DNA of 38,627 nt from an uncultured Kiritimatiellota bacterium (lineage in GTDB: Bacteria > Verrucomicrobiota > Kiritimatiellia > RFP12 > DVOR01). The stretch is from contig CALXMT010000024.1 of the NCBI GenBank assembly GCA_944389545.1, positions 1 through 38,627 of the forward strand. Reading direction: 5' to 3'. Below the pieces are notes generated by a model. The model saw nothing but the letters and a program-made list of their open reading frames with translations. It made no database searches and was not told the origin of the DNA. Positions 1 through 8,561 of the stretch are shown here, piece by piece; the first letter of the stretch is position 1; each line of letters opens with the position of its first letter. The position numbers and the translations under genes are program-made.

Positions 1-21
1 TATCGATCATGTGTAACACTC

Positions 22-1070
22 CACGCGGAGTGTACCATAAAAACACCTCTATCCACTAAAATTGGAGTAGAGCCAAACACTTGCATTCTCCACGAACGCT
101 TTCAATGTCCCACAATTTAGCGTTCCTGTCAACCCCACATCGCGTGATGGACACAAAAAGGGCGGGAACCAGACCGGAAGTCTCCTCCGACGAATCCAAT
201 AGAAGCGAACGGCCGACCAGTGGGTTTCTCGCCCTTAACGCCATCAGTGTCCAACAACCCGCCCCATGCGTCAACCTTACGACCTCGCCAGGCATTCACA
301 CCTCTGTGCCAAAACATCGCAATGACAGACGCTGAACCATCCCAGATTTCCTCTCAGGGACGATCCGTGCCTATAAAACAACGGACTGACCCGCCGCTCA
401 CGAGATGGTTCAGCGTCTGGCAATACTGTCGCACAACCCGAGAGGAAAGTCAACCATGCTAACCACTACTAGACCAATCCGGTACACACGCCACAACCGC
501 CTCGATGAATTCCTCTACATCCACACCATCCATGTGTCAGACATAAAAAGAGCGGATTGCACCCCGGAGGTGACCTCGCGCGACCCCAATGGGGACAACG
601 TTACAACCGGGGGACAATCCGCCCTTCGTGATTTCAATGTCCCACAATTTGACGTTCCTGTCAACCCCACGCCACATAACGAGTACAAAAAGGGCGGATG
701 CGAGTCCGGAAGTAACCTCGCGCGACCCTGAATGAACATCGCGCCGACCGGAGCGCATCACGCCCTTGACAACATCAGTGTCCCATAATCCGATACGTAC
801 GTCAACCCTGAGCACGGCAAATCCGCAATAACAGACGCGGACTGCGTCCCGGATTTCATATCGAGCCGATCCAAAGTCAAAGCGACAATGTAGTAGCCTT
901 CACCTCCGAGACGCAACCCGCGTCTACCCATACTGTCGCAAAATTCGGGGAAGAGTGTCAACACTGAATGAAACGGCGTTGGGAGTACTGAAAGTGGGAG
1001 ACGCGCCGGCTTTCACTTCATGGCCCGACCGTGAAACGGTTCGCTCCAGCCTCACCGACGCGTCTCCACG
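22..1070. repeat. Array of diverged long-hairpin units with conserved linkers
   Basis: This gene-free stretch holds six clear hairpins and a probable partial one at the left edge (about 22-93). Paired arms are 158-177 with 213-236, 326-345 with 401-420, 549-567 with 607-626, 690-709 with 748-767, 832-852 with 906-925, and 994-1010 with 1049-1068. Arm sequences differ between units (for example AGAGCGGATTG with CAATCCGCCCT, versus CAGACGCTGAACC with GGTTCAGCGTCTG) but remain complementary. Just inside the 5' arm each loop has a similar segment, roughly CGG-A-N-N-T, then CTC, then CGAYCC. Between hairpins a ~40-nt linker recurs with TGTCSCACAA followed by GTCAACC (95-136, 237-278, 420-458, 627-668, 768-810, 926-966). 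Short ORFs here overlap one another on both strands and resemble no protein. Function is unknown. Positions 1071-1317 show nothing recognisable beyond an AT-rich patch near 1180. Confidence 0.75.
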
Positions 1071-1317
1071 AGAAAAGGACAAATCCCCGCCTCTGGAAAT
1101 AAGGTAACATATGCCATCAACGAATTCAAATTCATCCAATCCTTTCTGTCCTTTATCGGCTTGGAGGGCCGTGCATGTCTATTATATATAAGGTAAGGGG
1201 TGGATGGCGAAGACGGCGAAAGGAAACAAAGCCATCAAGGAATCTATAACCCGAATTACCCCGCTTTTCGGCGAAGATTCTGTCTTCTAGACGGCACAGT
1301 GGGGAGGACCTCATGGC

Positions 1318-1465
1318 CCCTTAAATGGTCCTTTCTGAGACCCTATAGTGGTCCGAGGTCAACCACTATAGTGGTCGAGGGTGAGACCCTATAGTGGTCG
1401 GAGGCGAAACCCTTAAGGGTCCGCGAAAGACCCTTTTGGGGGACGATTGGAGACCCTTTGAGGGG
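1318..1465. repeat. Phased array of short palindromes (family R6)
   Basis: Six short palindromes recur every 22-23 bp, beginning near 1339, 1361, 1385, 1407, 1429 and 1452. The clearest are GACCCTATAGTGGTC, ACCACTATAGTGGT and ACCCTTAAGGGT. They lie directly upstream of the LolC promoter. A matching array in the opposite orientation occurs at 18466-18580, and a fragment sharing CCTTCTGAGACCC lies at 12213-12252. Confidence 0.75.
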
Positions 1466-1506
1466 GTGTTTGGATTCGCCTGTTTCTGTGAGGCGGGTGC
1501 TTATGG

Positions 1507-1512
1507 TATACT
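1507..1512 (+). promoter_or_regulatory. -10 box of the LolC-type gene (possible leaderless start)
   Basis: TATACT lies only 6 bp before the ATG at 1519, with no ribosome binding site between. Transcription starting about 7 bp after the box would begin at or beside the start codon. No convincing -35 box is visible. Confidence 0.5.
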
Positions 1513-1518
1513 GTCGGC

Positions 1519-2757
1519 ATGTTTCCGTTCTTCTTAGCGCTTAAGTATCTTCGGCCCAAGCGTGGCATCGCCTCCGTCGTGACCCTTCTGTCGGTCTTCG
1601 GGGTGACCATCGGCGTGGCCATCGTGATCATTGTCCGGGCGGTCTTCACCGGCTTCGGCGACACGTGGGAAAACAAGATTCTCGCCTTTCAGCCCCATCT
1701 TATGGTGCAGGCGACGAACGGTCCCGTCATCGGCCATGAGGCGGCGGTCAGCGAACAGTTGGAGCAACTGCCCGGGGTGAAGGTCGCCTCGCCGAACATC
1801 GCCACGCGCGTCTTGGTGGAGTATGACCGTCATCTGTTGGCGCCCATTCTGTTGGGCGTGGATGCCGAGCGCGCCCAGCGTTCGCTCCCCATCCAAATAG
1901 ACCAAGGCTCCTTTGACCTGACAGGCGACAGCGTAGTCATCGGGGTCGACCTGGCTCGGAGTCTGGGCGCGCGCCTCGGCGACGAGCTGGAGGTCTATTC
2001 GCCGATGAACCTGGTCAAGGAAGACGAGATTTATCTCCCCGAGCGCCTCATTGTCTCGGGCATCTTCCGCACGGGCCAGGCGGATTATGACCTCAACTAT
2101 CTCTTTGTCTCCCTGCCTGTTGGGCGCGACCTGGCCGGCCTTGCGCGCGGCGCCAACGCCATCAGCCTGCGCGTGGAAGACCCGCAGGCGCTCCGTCCGG
2201 GACAAGGGCTCGTGGCCGATATCCAACACGAGGTCGACCGCATCTACGGCCCCGGCCAGTGCACGGTGAGCACGTGGCAGCAACTGGACAGCATGATCTT
2301 CAACGCCGTGGCCACCGAGAAAAACATGATGACGCTCTTGCTCATCTTCATCAGCGTGGTGGCCGTCTTCTGCGTGGTCAACACCATCATCGTCATCACC
2401 GTGCAGAAGACGAACGAAATCGGCCTGCTCAAGTCCTTGGGTTTCTCAACGGGCCAGCTCACGGCCACCTTCGTCCTCTACGGTTGGATCCAGTGCGTCA
2501 TCGGCGTGGCGCTGGGCATCGGCCTGGCCTTCCTGATTCTCCACAACCTCCAGAACCTGGTGGATCTGCTGGCACGCTTCGGCATGGACGTCTTCCCCAA
2601 GGAGGTCTACGGACTGGATGCCCTGCCGTGGCGCGTTGTGCCGCTGGAGATTGTCCAAGTCATCGTGCTGGTGGTGGGCTTCTGCGCGCTGGCCTCCTTC
2701 CTGCCGGCCTGGCGCGCCGCCGCCATGAACCCCGTCGACGCCCTGCGCAAGGAATGA
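1519..2757 (+). CDS. LolC/LolE-type lipoprotein-releasing ABC transporter permease
   Basis: Inner-membrane permease of the LolCDE/MacB (FtsX) family; the family releases outer-membrane lipoproteins from the inner membrane to LolA. The 412-residue protein has an N-terminal membrane helix at about 15-40, a long periplasmic MacB-like domain at about 45-260, and three C-terminal helices at about 268-295, 310-345 and 375-400, ending in the typical AAAMNPVDALRKE tail. Length fits LolC/E. The ATPase gene overlaps its end, so the two form an operon. Only one permease gene is present, so the complex may be a homodimer, as in LolF-type systems, or a second permease lies elsewhere. The start is the first ATG after a close -10 box; no ribosome binding site is seen. 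Confidence 0.9.
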   Translation: MFPFFLALKYLRPKRGIASVVTLLSVFGVTIGVAIVIIVRAVFTGFGDTWENKILAFQPHLMVQATNGPVIGHEAAVSEQLEQLPGVKVASPNIATRVLVEYDRHLLAPILLGVDAERAQRSLPIQIDQGSFDLTGDSVVIGVDLARSLGARLGDELEVYSPMNLVKEDEIYLPERLIVSGIFRTGQADYDLNYLFVSLPVGRDLAGLARGANAISLRVEDPQALRPGQGLVADIQHEVDRIYGPGQCTVSTWQQLDSMIFNAVATEKNMMTLLLIFISVVAVFCVVNTIIVITVQKTNEIGLLKSLGFSTGQLTATFVLYGWIQCVIGVALGIGLAFLILHNLQNLVDLLARFGMDVFPKEVYGLDALPWRVVPLEIVQVIVLVVGFCALASFLPAWRAAAMNPVDALRKE

Positions 2758-3443
2758 GTCCCATGAACACACCCATCCTCACCGCCACCGACCTCCATAA
2801 GTCCTACACGCTCCACGGTAAACGTCTGGAGATTCTGCGCGGGGCGGACCTCGCCGTGGAGCCGGGAGAGACCCTCGCCATCGTCGGCAAGAGCGGCGCC
2901 GGCAAGTCCACCCTCCTGCACGTGCTCGGCGGGTTGGACCGCCCTGACCGCGGCGCCGTGACCGTGGCGGGGCAGAGTCTCTACGCCATCTCCTCGCGCC
3001 GGCGCACCCGTCTGCGTGCCGCCTCCGTTGGCTTCGTCTTCCAGGCCTACCACCTGCTCCCCGAGATGGACATCACCGAGAACGTGATGCTCCCGGCCAT
3101 GGCCTTGGGCCGCCTCTCCCGCCGCGCCATGCGCGAGCGCGCCGAGGCCCTGCTGGCCGCCGTCGGCCTGGCGGACCGTCTGCGCCACACGCCCCTGGAA
3201 CTCTCCGGCGGCGAGCAGCAACGCGCCGCCATCGCCCGCGCCCTCATGAACGAGCCTGCGCTCATCCTCGCTGACGAACCCACGGGCAACCTCGACGCCG
3301 GAACCGGCGCCCAGGTGCTCGACCTGCTCTTCGACCTCACCGCCAAGCGCAGCGCCACACTCGTCATGATCACCCACAGTCCGGAGACTGCGGCGCGCTG
3401 CGCCCGCACCCTGCGACTGGCAGACGGCATCCTCTCGCCGTGA
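2754..3443 (+). CDS. lolD: LolD-type ABC transporter ATP-binding protein
   Basis: ATPase subunit partnering the upstream permease. From the ATG at 2763 the protein has 226 residues; an in-frame ATG at 2754 overlapping the permease stop would add three. Visible motifs are Walker A GKSGAGKST (about 43-51), signature LSGGEQQRAAIARAL (about 147-161), Walker B LILADEPTGNLD (about 168-179) and the H-loop in ITHS. These are typical of the LolD/MacB/FtsE family. Overlap with the permease implies translational coupling. The pairing supports LolD over FtsE or a MacB ATPase domain. Confidence 0.9.
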   Translation: MSPMNTPILTATDLHKSYTLHGKRLEILRGADLAVEPGETLAIVGKSGAGKSTLLHVLGGLDRPDRGAVTVAGQSLYAISSRRRTRLRAASVGFVFQAYHLLPEMDITENVMLPAMALGRLSRRAMRERAEALLAAVGLADRLRHTPLELSGGEQQRAAIARALMNEPALILADEPTGNLDAGTGAQVLDLLFDLTAKRSATLVMITHSPETAARCARTLRLADGILSP

Positions 3444-3629
3444 TGGGAAGGGGCGGCTTGCGCCGCCCCGGAGAACGGAAAACAGAGAACGGAGAACAGA
3501 ACGCCCCTGCGGGGCGACGGGCGAAGCCGCTGTGCGAAGCGGCGAAGCCGCAGAACGCCCGATGGAGCCCGGGCGTTTCGCGCCCCCTGCGTCTTTGCGG
3601 TTCCAGGGTTCTTCCCTGACGATATTGCC
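3444..3629. repeat. Intergenic repeat mosaic: modules R3 and R4
   Basis: The gap starts with R3: a hairpin GGGGCGGC-TTGC-GCCGCCCC, then GGAGAACGGA-like purine repeats and a second hairpin CGCCCC-TGC-GGGGCG. It continues with R4 in minus orientation, which contains GCGGCGAAGCCGC and ends in GCGTCTTTGCGGTTCC. The same modules recur at 17983-18190, 24340-24460, 27482-27545, 29207-29310, 32958-33030, 34262-34340 and 36907-37130. No gene is visible. Confidence 0.7.
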
Positions 3630-3658
3630 ATGACGGCGCCCCAAAACAATGCTATACT
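3630..3658 (+). promoter_or_regulatory. Promoter of the alpha-2-macroglobulin-like gene
   Basis: ATGACG, a 17-bp spacer and TATACT at 3653-3658, preceded by an extended-10 TGC. AGGAGG at 3668-3673 sets the ATG at 3679. Confidence 0.55.
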
Positions 3659-3678
3659 AGGGTCGTCAGGAGGTTCCT

Positions 3679-6600
3679 ATGAGACGGTTTACCCTTTGTG
3701 TGCTTTTGGCGGTGCTCGTCGCGACGGCGCGGGCGGATTGGCAGACGTTCCTGCGCGACGAGCCCACGACGCAGAAGCGCGACGACCGCGTCTTCACCAC
3801 CCTCGACCGGCTCTTCAAGGCCGAACGCGAGGCGTCCGAGGCCGACCGCCCCTACCTGTGGCTCTACACGACGCTGATGTTGGAGCGGGCGCAGTACCAA
3901 TTCCGGGACGGCGAGGACGAGGGCGTGCCCGACCCCGCCAAGGGCGCTTGCCAAGGTTGGAGCTACACCCAGGCGTTGGCCCTCCTCGAAGCCCGCGCAA
4001 AGGAGGCGCTCGGCCGGTTGGACCTCTATGCGCGGACGCCCGCGACGCCCTTCCTCTCCGCCACGCGCCGCGCCCCTGACGCCTACGACACCTCCGCCCT
4101 CGCGGTGCTCTGGCAGAACATCCTCTGTGATTTGGGCCAGGAGCGTTTCCCCGAGGCCCGTGAACAGGTTCTGAAGGCCGCCGAAACCGCGGGAGATGAT
4201 GTGCTGGTCGGGACGCTCCGCGTCGTTGCCATCAATGACCTGCCCTTCGAGCAACGCAACGCCGCCCTGGAGGCCCTCGACAAAGAACGCGTCTGGCCTG
4301 CCGATGTCCGCGCCCTCATCCTCAAGGAGCGCGCCGAGAACCTGCGCGAAGACGACCAAGCCACCGAACGCCTCACCCTCTTGATGGATGCGCGCGACCT
4401 CGCCGCCGACCACGCCCTCAAGGCGAACCTTCAGCGTGAAATCGAGGTGATGCGCAAGATCGAGGTACAATTCCAAGAGGTGCCCGAATTGGTGCCGCCC
4501 AACAAGTCCTTCGACGTGCAGGTGCGCTGCCTCAACGCCAAGCGCTTCGCCATCCAAATCGACGACGGCGAATGGGTTGAGCACGACCTGCCCGAGGCCA
4601 AGCCCTATGTCTGGGCCGAGGCGACCGTCCCCTTCCCCGCCCTCGCGCCCGGCGAACACACCCTCCGCCTCCGCGTGCCGCAACGTTTCAGCGAACTGGT
4701 GCAACGTTCAGCGACGACGACCATCACCGCCTCGCCCTTCACCGCCGCCCGCGTGCACAACGCCCCCTACACCGTCTTCGTGGCCGACAGTGAGACCGGC
4801 GTGCCCCTCTCCGGCGCCGCCGTCACCCTCACGCCCAAGCAGGGCGAGCCGTCCACGCAGACCACCGACGCGCTCGGCCTGGCCACCTTCCCCGACCTCA
4901 GCCTACCGCCCTACGACAACACGCTCTCCGCCGCCGTCACCTGGCAGGGCCAGACCATCACCATCTCGGACTACGCCTCCACCCCCGGCGAGCCCGACGC
5001 CACGCCCTTCTTCACCCTCAACGCCGACCGCGGCCTCTACCGACCCGGCGAGACCGTCCGCTTCCAAATCATCTGCCTCCGCCGCGACCCCGCCACCGGC
5101 GCCGTCCGCCCCGACCCGAGCCTCTCCGCGCCCCTCGTCATCAAGGGCTACCCCCACAGCGGCACGGCCCGCGCCCTCGCGACCTTCGACCTCAAGCCCA
5201 ACGCCGCCGGCTCCTTCGCCGGCGAGCTCAAGATTCCCGAGGACTTCACCGGCACCCTCCATGCCGAGGTGGAGGCCTGGCGCGCCTCCGACTATATGGG
5301 GCAGGTGATTGCGTTCAAGGCCCCCGCCTTCACCGTTGAGCTCCGCCGCGCCAACGTCGGCGACCCTGTGACCGAGCCCGTCCGCTTCGCCGGCACGGCC
5401 ATCGACCTCACCGGCACGCCGCTATCCGGCGCCTCCGTCACCTGGAAGGTCCGTGCCGCGCTCGAGCCCATCGAGGGCACGGCCACCGTCGGCGCCGATG
5501 GCACCTTCGCCTTCGAGGCCCTCCTGCCCATACGCGACTGCGGCCAATTCGTCAGCGCCGAGGTCGCCGTCCTCAACGCCAACGGCGAGCGCCAGGACGC
5601 CACCTGCGGCTTCTGGCTGCCGCAATACGGCTTCGAGGTCGCCATTGCGCCCGACGACTGGGCCGTCGCCGACGCGCCCTTCGACGTCACGCTCTCCGCC
5701 GAACGCGCCGTCTCGGGCACCCTCACCGTCCGCCGCGACGATGCGGAGGAGATTCTCAAGTCCCTCGACTTCACCCTGCGCCAGACCGAGCCCGGCAAGG
5801 CCGAGGCCACCCTGCCGCTCGCCCTCCCCGGCGGCAGCTTCACCCTCATGACCGTCTCCGGCGCCGTCACCAACGCCACCGGCGCCATCGTCGTGCCGCG
5901 CGACGGCGACCTCTCCGTCTTCCCCAAGTCCTGGCGCGCCACGGGCGCCCTCCTGCGCACCAAGCAATCCACCGACAAACCCCTGAAGGTCGGCGACACG
6001 CTCGAGGGCTTCGCCTCCACCCTCGGCAAGGGACCCAAGTTCCTCGCCGTCACTACGCGCAACGGCCTGCGCAGCGTCATCCCCCTGACCGGTCCCTTCT
6101 TCAAGTTGCCCCTCGAGGCCGACCTCGCCCCGAACTTCTCCCTCACGGTCTATGGCTTCGAGGGCGCGCGCCTCCGCTCCTCCGACTTGACCTACGACGT
6201 CGAGCCGCCGCCGGACCTGAAGGTCGAGGCCACACGCTTCGCCGAGACCGTCCGCCCCGGCTCGAAACAGACCTGGGAAATCACCGTGGACGACCCCGAC
6301 GCCGAGCTCCTCGTCACCTGCTACGACAAGGCCCTTGACGAGATCCGCCCCTACGTCTGGACCACCCTCGCCGCCCGCTTCCCCACCTATCTCAACGCGT
6401 GGAACCTCACACGCGATTGGTTCTGGCCCTACTGGCTCACCGCAAGGGAACCACTACCCTGGGACTTCTGCGCGCCCGGCCGCGAGCACCGCGTGCCGAT
6501 GTTCCGTTGGCCTTCTGAAGAGGAAGAGGAAAGCGTCACGGAAGGCCTCTACGGAGCCCGCTTCCTCGGAGATTGGGCCGCCGCGCCCAAGGCCGCCAAC

Positions 6601-8556
6601 GTCGCGCTAGAACCCCCGCCCATCGAGGAGAGTGCGGCCATACGCGCCAAGTCCGTCGGTGCCGGCGCCGGCGCCCCCACCCCGCCGCCGCGCATACGCA
6701 CCGACTTCGCCAAGACCGCGCTCTGGGCGCCGCAGAAGCGTCTGGAGGGCGGCAAGGCCATCTTCACCTTCACCCTGCCCGACACCCTCACCACCTGGAA
6801 GCTCATGGCCTTCGCCTTCACCCCCGACGGCCGCAGCGGCACCCTCACGCGCGACTGCCAGGCCCGCCTGGACGTCATGCTCCAGCCCTACCTCCCCCGC
6901 GTCCTGCGCGTGGGCGACCGCCTCACCCTCAACGTCCGCCTCGCCAACACCACCGATAAGCCCCTCGACACCTGGGCCACCCTCAACCGCGGCGAACGCA
7001 AGCCCGTCTCGCTCCCGCCCAAGGGCGCCGCGACCGTGAGCTGGGACATCGCCGCGCAGGCCGTCCCCGGCACGCAGACCTTCGAGTTCGCCACCGAGGG
7101 CGACGCCGTCCGCCTCGACCTCCCCGTGCTCGACAACCGCGTCCGCGTGGAGGATGTCTATCCCCTCACGCTGGTGGACTCCGAGCCCACGACCGTCGAC
7201 GTCCTCGAGCCCACCGCCTTCCAAGACCTCACCGTGCGGTGGGACCACACCCCCGCCAAGGCCGTCGCCGAGAGCCTCGCCCAGGTGCCCAACTGGCCCT
7301 ACGAGAGCAGCGACCAACTCTTCGCCAACCTCGCCGCGAGCCTCCTGCTCCGCGAGATGAAGGCCCCGCTTGCCAACGCCGACGCCCGGGAGGAGAGCTG
7401 GCTCAACCGCCTCCTCGCCGCCAAGCGCGGCGACCTCTGGCCGTGGTTCCCCGGCGGTCCCGAGGACGCCTACGCCACCGCCGAAATCTGCCTGGGCACG
7501 GCCCGCCTCCATCGCCTCGGACTCGCGCCAAAGGTGCTTGAGGACTCCGTGATCGCCACCCTCAAGGCCAAGCCCAAGACCCTCTCCTTCGCCGCCTGGG
7601 CCTACACCCGCAGCGCCTTCCTCGACGTCTGGCCGTTGGAGGAAGACCTCACCGATTCCCTCCTCCTGGCCTACCGCGAGGCCAAGAGCGTGCAGGAACG
7701 TCGCCTCCTGGCCGTCGCCGCCAAGCGCCTCAACGTCAAGACCGTCGCCGACGCCGGCCTCAAGGACGTCGCCGACGCCATCAACGCCTCCAAGACCTGG
7801 GGCGTGTGGTGGCCGCAGGAACGCCTTTGGTGGATCTGGTGGGGCACGCCCATCGAGAGCCACGTCCTCGGGTTGGAGACCCTCTTGGAGAATGGCCGCG
7901 CCGAGGACGCCCAGGCCGCCGCCCGTTGGCTCCTCCAGCACCGCCGCCTCAACGGCTGGGGCAACACCCGCGCCACCCTCGCTGCCGCCTTCGGCCTCCG
8001 CCTGGTCGGTACCCCCGAGACCGCCGTCGGCCCCGAGCCCACCCTGCGCCGCGCCAGCGAAAAGCGCCCCGGCCTCCGCCGCATCACCTATGCCCGCGAG
8101 CAGCCCGGCCTCAGCTTCGGTAGCATCGTCGCCTCCTACACCCTGCCGCTCGACCAAGTGCCCGCCCCCGCGGTCGGCGAGGACGCCGCGCTCACCCTCA
8201 CCCGTTCCTACTCCCCGGCCCAACCCAAGGTCGGCGACACCGTTGTCGTCACCCTGCGCATCACCGCCGCCCAGCCCATGAGCCACGCCTGGCTCCGCGA
8301 CGAGCGTCCCGCCAACACCGAGCCGCTCCACCAGCTCCCCGCCTGGGACTGGCAGACCGGCGCCTACGCCATCCCCGGCGACGTCGGCACGGACTTCTTC
8401 ATCGGTAACCTCCCCCGTGGCGTCACCACCATCCAATACAAGCTCAAGGCCACCCACGCCGGCGCCTGTGTTCCCGGCCTCGCCACCCTCACCCTCACCC
8501 ACGCCCCGGACTTCGCCGCCCGCACCGCCGCCGAACCTCTCACTGTTACGCCTTGA
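3679..8556 (+). CDS. Secreted alpha-2-macroglobulin-like protein lacking the thioester
   Basis: A 1625-residue bacterial alpha-2-macroglobulin family protein, the family that traps proteases in the periplasm or at the surface. A signal peptide ending near ATARA (residue 20) has no lipobox, so the protein is probably periplasmic or secreted. Repeated beta-sandwich macroglobulin domains span about 250-950; an acidic and proline-rich bait-like stretch at about 955-1003 precedes the hallmark IRTDFAKTALWAP (1004-1016). An alpha-helical thioester-type domain follows. At the site where active members have YGCxEQ, this protein reads Y1208-E-S-S-D-Q1213, so the Cys is Ser1210 and the Glu is Asp1212; no thioester can form. 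It thus resembles the YfaS-type branch. AGGAGG lies 5 bp before the ATG. It stands alone, without the pbpC often linked to the thioester-bearing type. Confidence 0.9.
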   Translation: MRRFTLCVLLAVLVATARADWQTFLRDEPTTQKRDDRVFTTLDRLFKAEREASEADRPYLWLYTTLMLERAQYQFRDGEDEGVPDPAKGACQGWSYTQALALLEARAKEALGRLDLYARTPATPFLSATRRAPDAYDTSALAVLWQNILCDLGQERFPEAREQVLKAAETAGDDVLVGTLRVVAINDLPFEQRNAALEALDKERVWPADVRALILKERAENLREDDQATERLTLLMDARDLAADHALKANLQREIEVMRKIEVQFQEVPELVPPNKSFDVQVRCLNAKRFAIQIDDGEWVEHDLPEAKPYVWAEATVPFPALAPGEHTLRLRVPQRFSELVQRSATTTITASPFTAARVHNAPYTVFVADSETGVPLSGAAVTLTPKQGEPSTQTTDALGLATFPDLSLPPYDNTLSAAVTWQGQTITISDYASTPGEPDATPFFTLNADRGLYRPGETVRFQIICLRRDPATGAVRPDPSLSAPLVIKGYPHSGTARALATFDLKPNAAGSFAGELKIPEDFTGTLHAEVEAWRASDYMGQVIAFKAPAFTVELRRANVGDPVTEPVRFAGTAIDLTGTPLSGASVTWKVRAALEPIEGTATVGADGTFAFEALLPIRDCGQFVSAEVAVLNANGERQDATCGFWLPQYGFEVAIAPDDWAVADAPFDVTLSAERAVSGTLTVRRDDAEEILKSLDFTLRQTEPGKAEATLPLALPGGSFTLMTVSGAVTNATGAIVVPRDGDLSVFPKSWRATGALLRTKQSTDKPLKVGDTLEGFASTLGKGPKFLAVTTRNGLRSVIPLTGPFFKLPLEADLAPNFSLTVYGFEGARLRSSDLTYDVEPPPDLKVEATRFAETVRPGSKQTWEITVDDPDAELLVTCYDKALDEIRPYVWTTLAARFPTYLNAWNLTRDWFWPYWLTAREPLPWDFCAPGREHRVPMFRWPSEEEEESVTEGLYGARFLGDWAAAPKAANVALEPPPIEESAAIRAKSVGAGAGAPTPPPRIRTDFAKTALWAPQKRLEGGKAIFTFTLPDTLTTWKLMAFAFTPDGRSGTLTRDCQARLDVMLQPYLPRVLRVGDRLTLNVRLANTTDKPLDTWATLNRGERKPVSLPPKGAATVSWDIAAQAVPGTQTFEFATEGDAVRLDLPVLDNRVRVEDVYPLTLVDSEPTTVDVLEPTAFQDLTVRWDHTPAKAVAESLAQVPNWPYESSDQLFANLAASLLLREMKAPLANADAREESWLNRLLAAKRGDLWPWFPGGPEDAYATAEICLGTARLHRLGLAPKVLEDSVIATLKAKPKTLSFAAWAYTRSAFLDVWPLEEDLTDSLLLAYREAKSVQERRLLAVAAKRLNVKTVADAGLKDVADAINASKTWGVWWPQERLWWIWWGTPIESHVLGLETLLENGRAEDAQAAARWLLQHRRLNGWGNTRATLAAAFGLRLVGTPETAVGPEPTLRRASEKRPGLRRITYAREQPGLSFGSIVASYTLPLDQVPAPAVGEDAALTLTRSYSPAQPKVGDTVVVTLRITAAQPMSHAWLRDERPANTEPLHQLPAWDWQTGAYAIPGDVGTDFFIGNLPRGVTTIQYKLKATHAGACVPGLATLTLTHAPDFAARTAAEPLTVTP

Positions 8557-8561
8557 TTGAA

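Noticed and set aside
419-430. GGCAATACTGTC shared between an array linker and the R4 flank at 29187-29198
   Set aside because: A single 12-mer match between about 1 kb and several kb of intergenic DNA is not far above chance, so common origin is not supported.
22-1070. CRISPR array
   Set aside because: There are no short identical repeats with unique spacers; units are long, diverged hairpins and no cas gene is present.
22-1070. Integron attC cassette array
   Set aside because: Hairpins and variable arms fit in form, but the attC core boxes GTTRRRY and RYYYAAC are absent at the stem bases, no cassette ORFs lie between them, and no integrase is visible.
81-1139. Small overlapping ORFs on both strands of the left-edge array
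   Set aside because: They cross hairpin arms, lack ribosome binding sites and show no protein-like composition or shared frame between repeat units.
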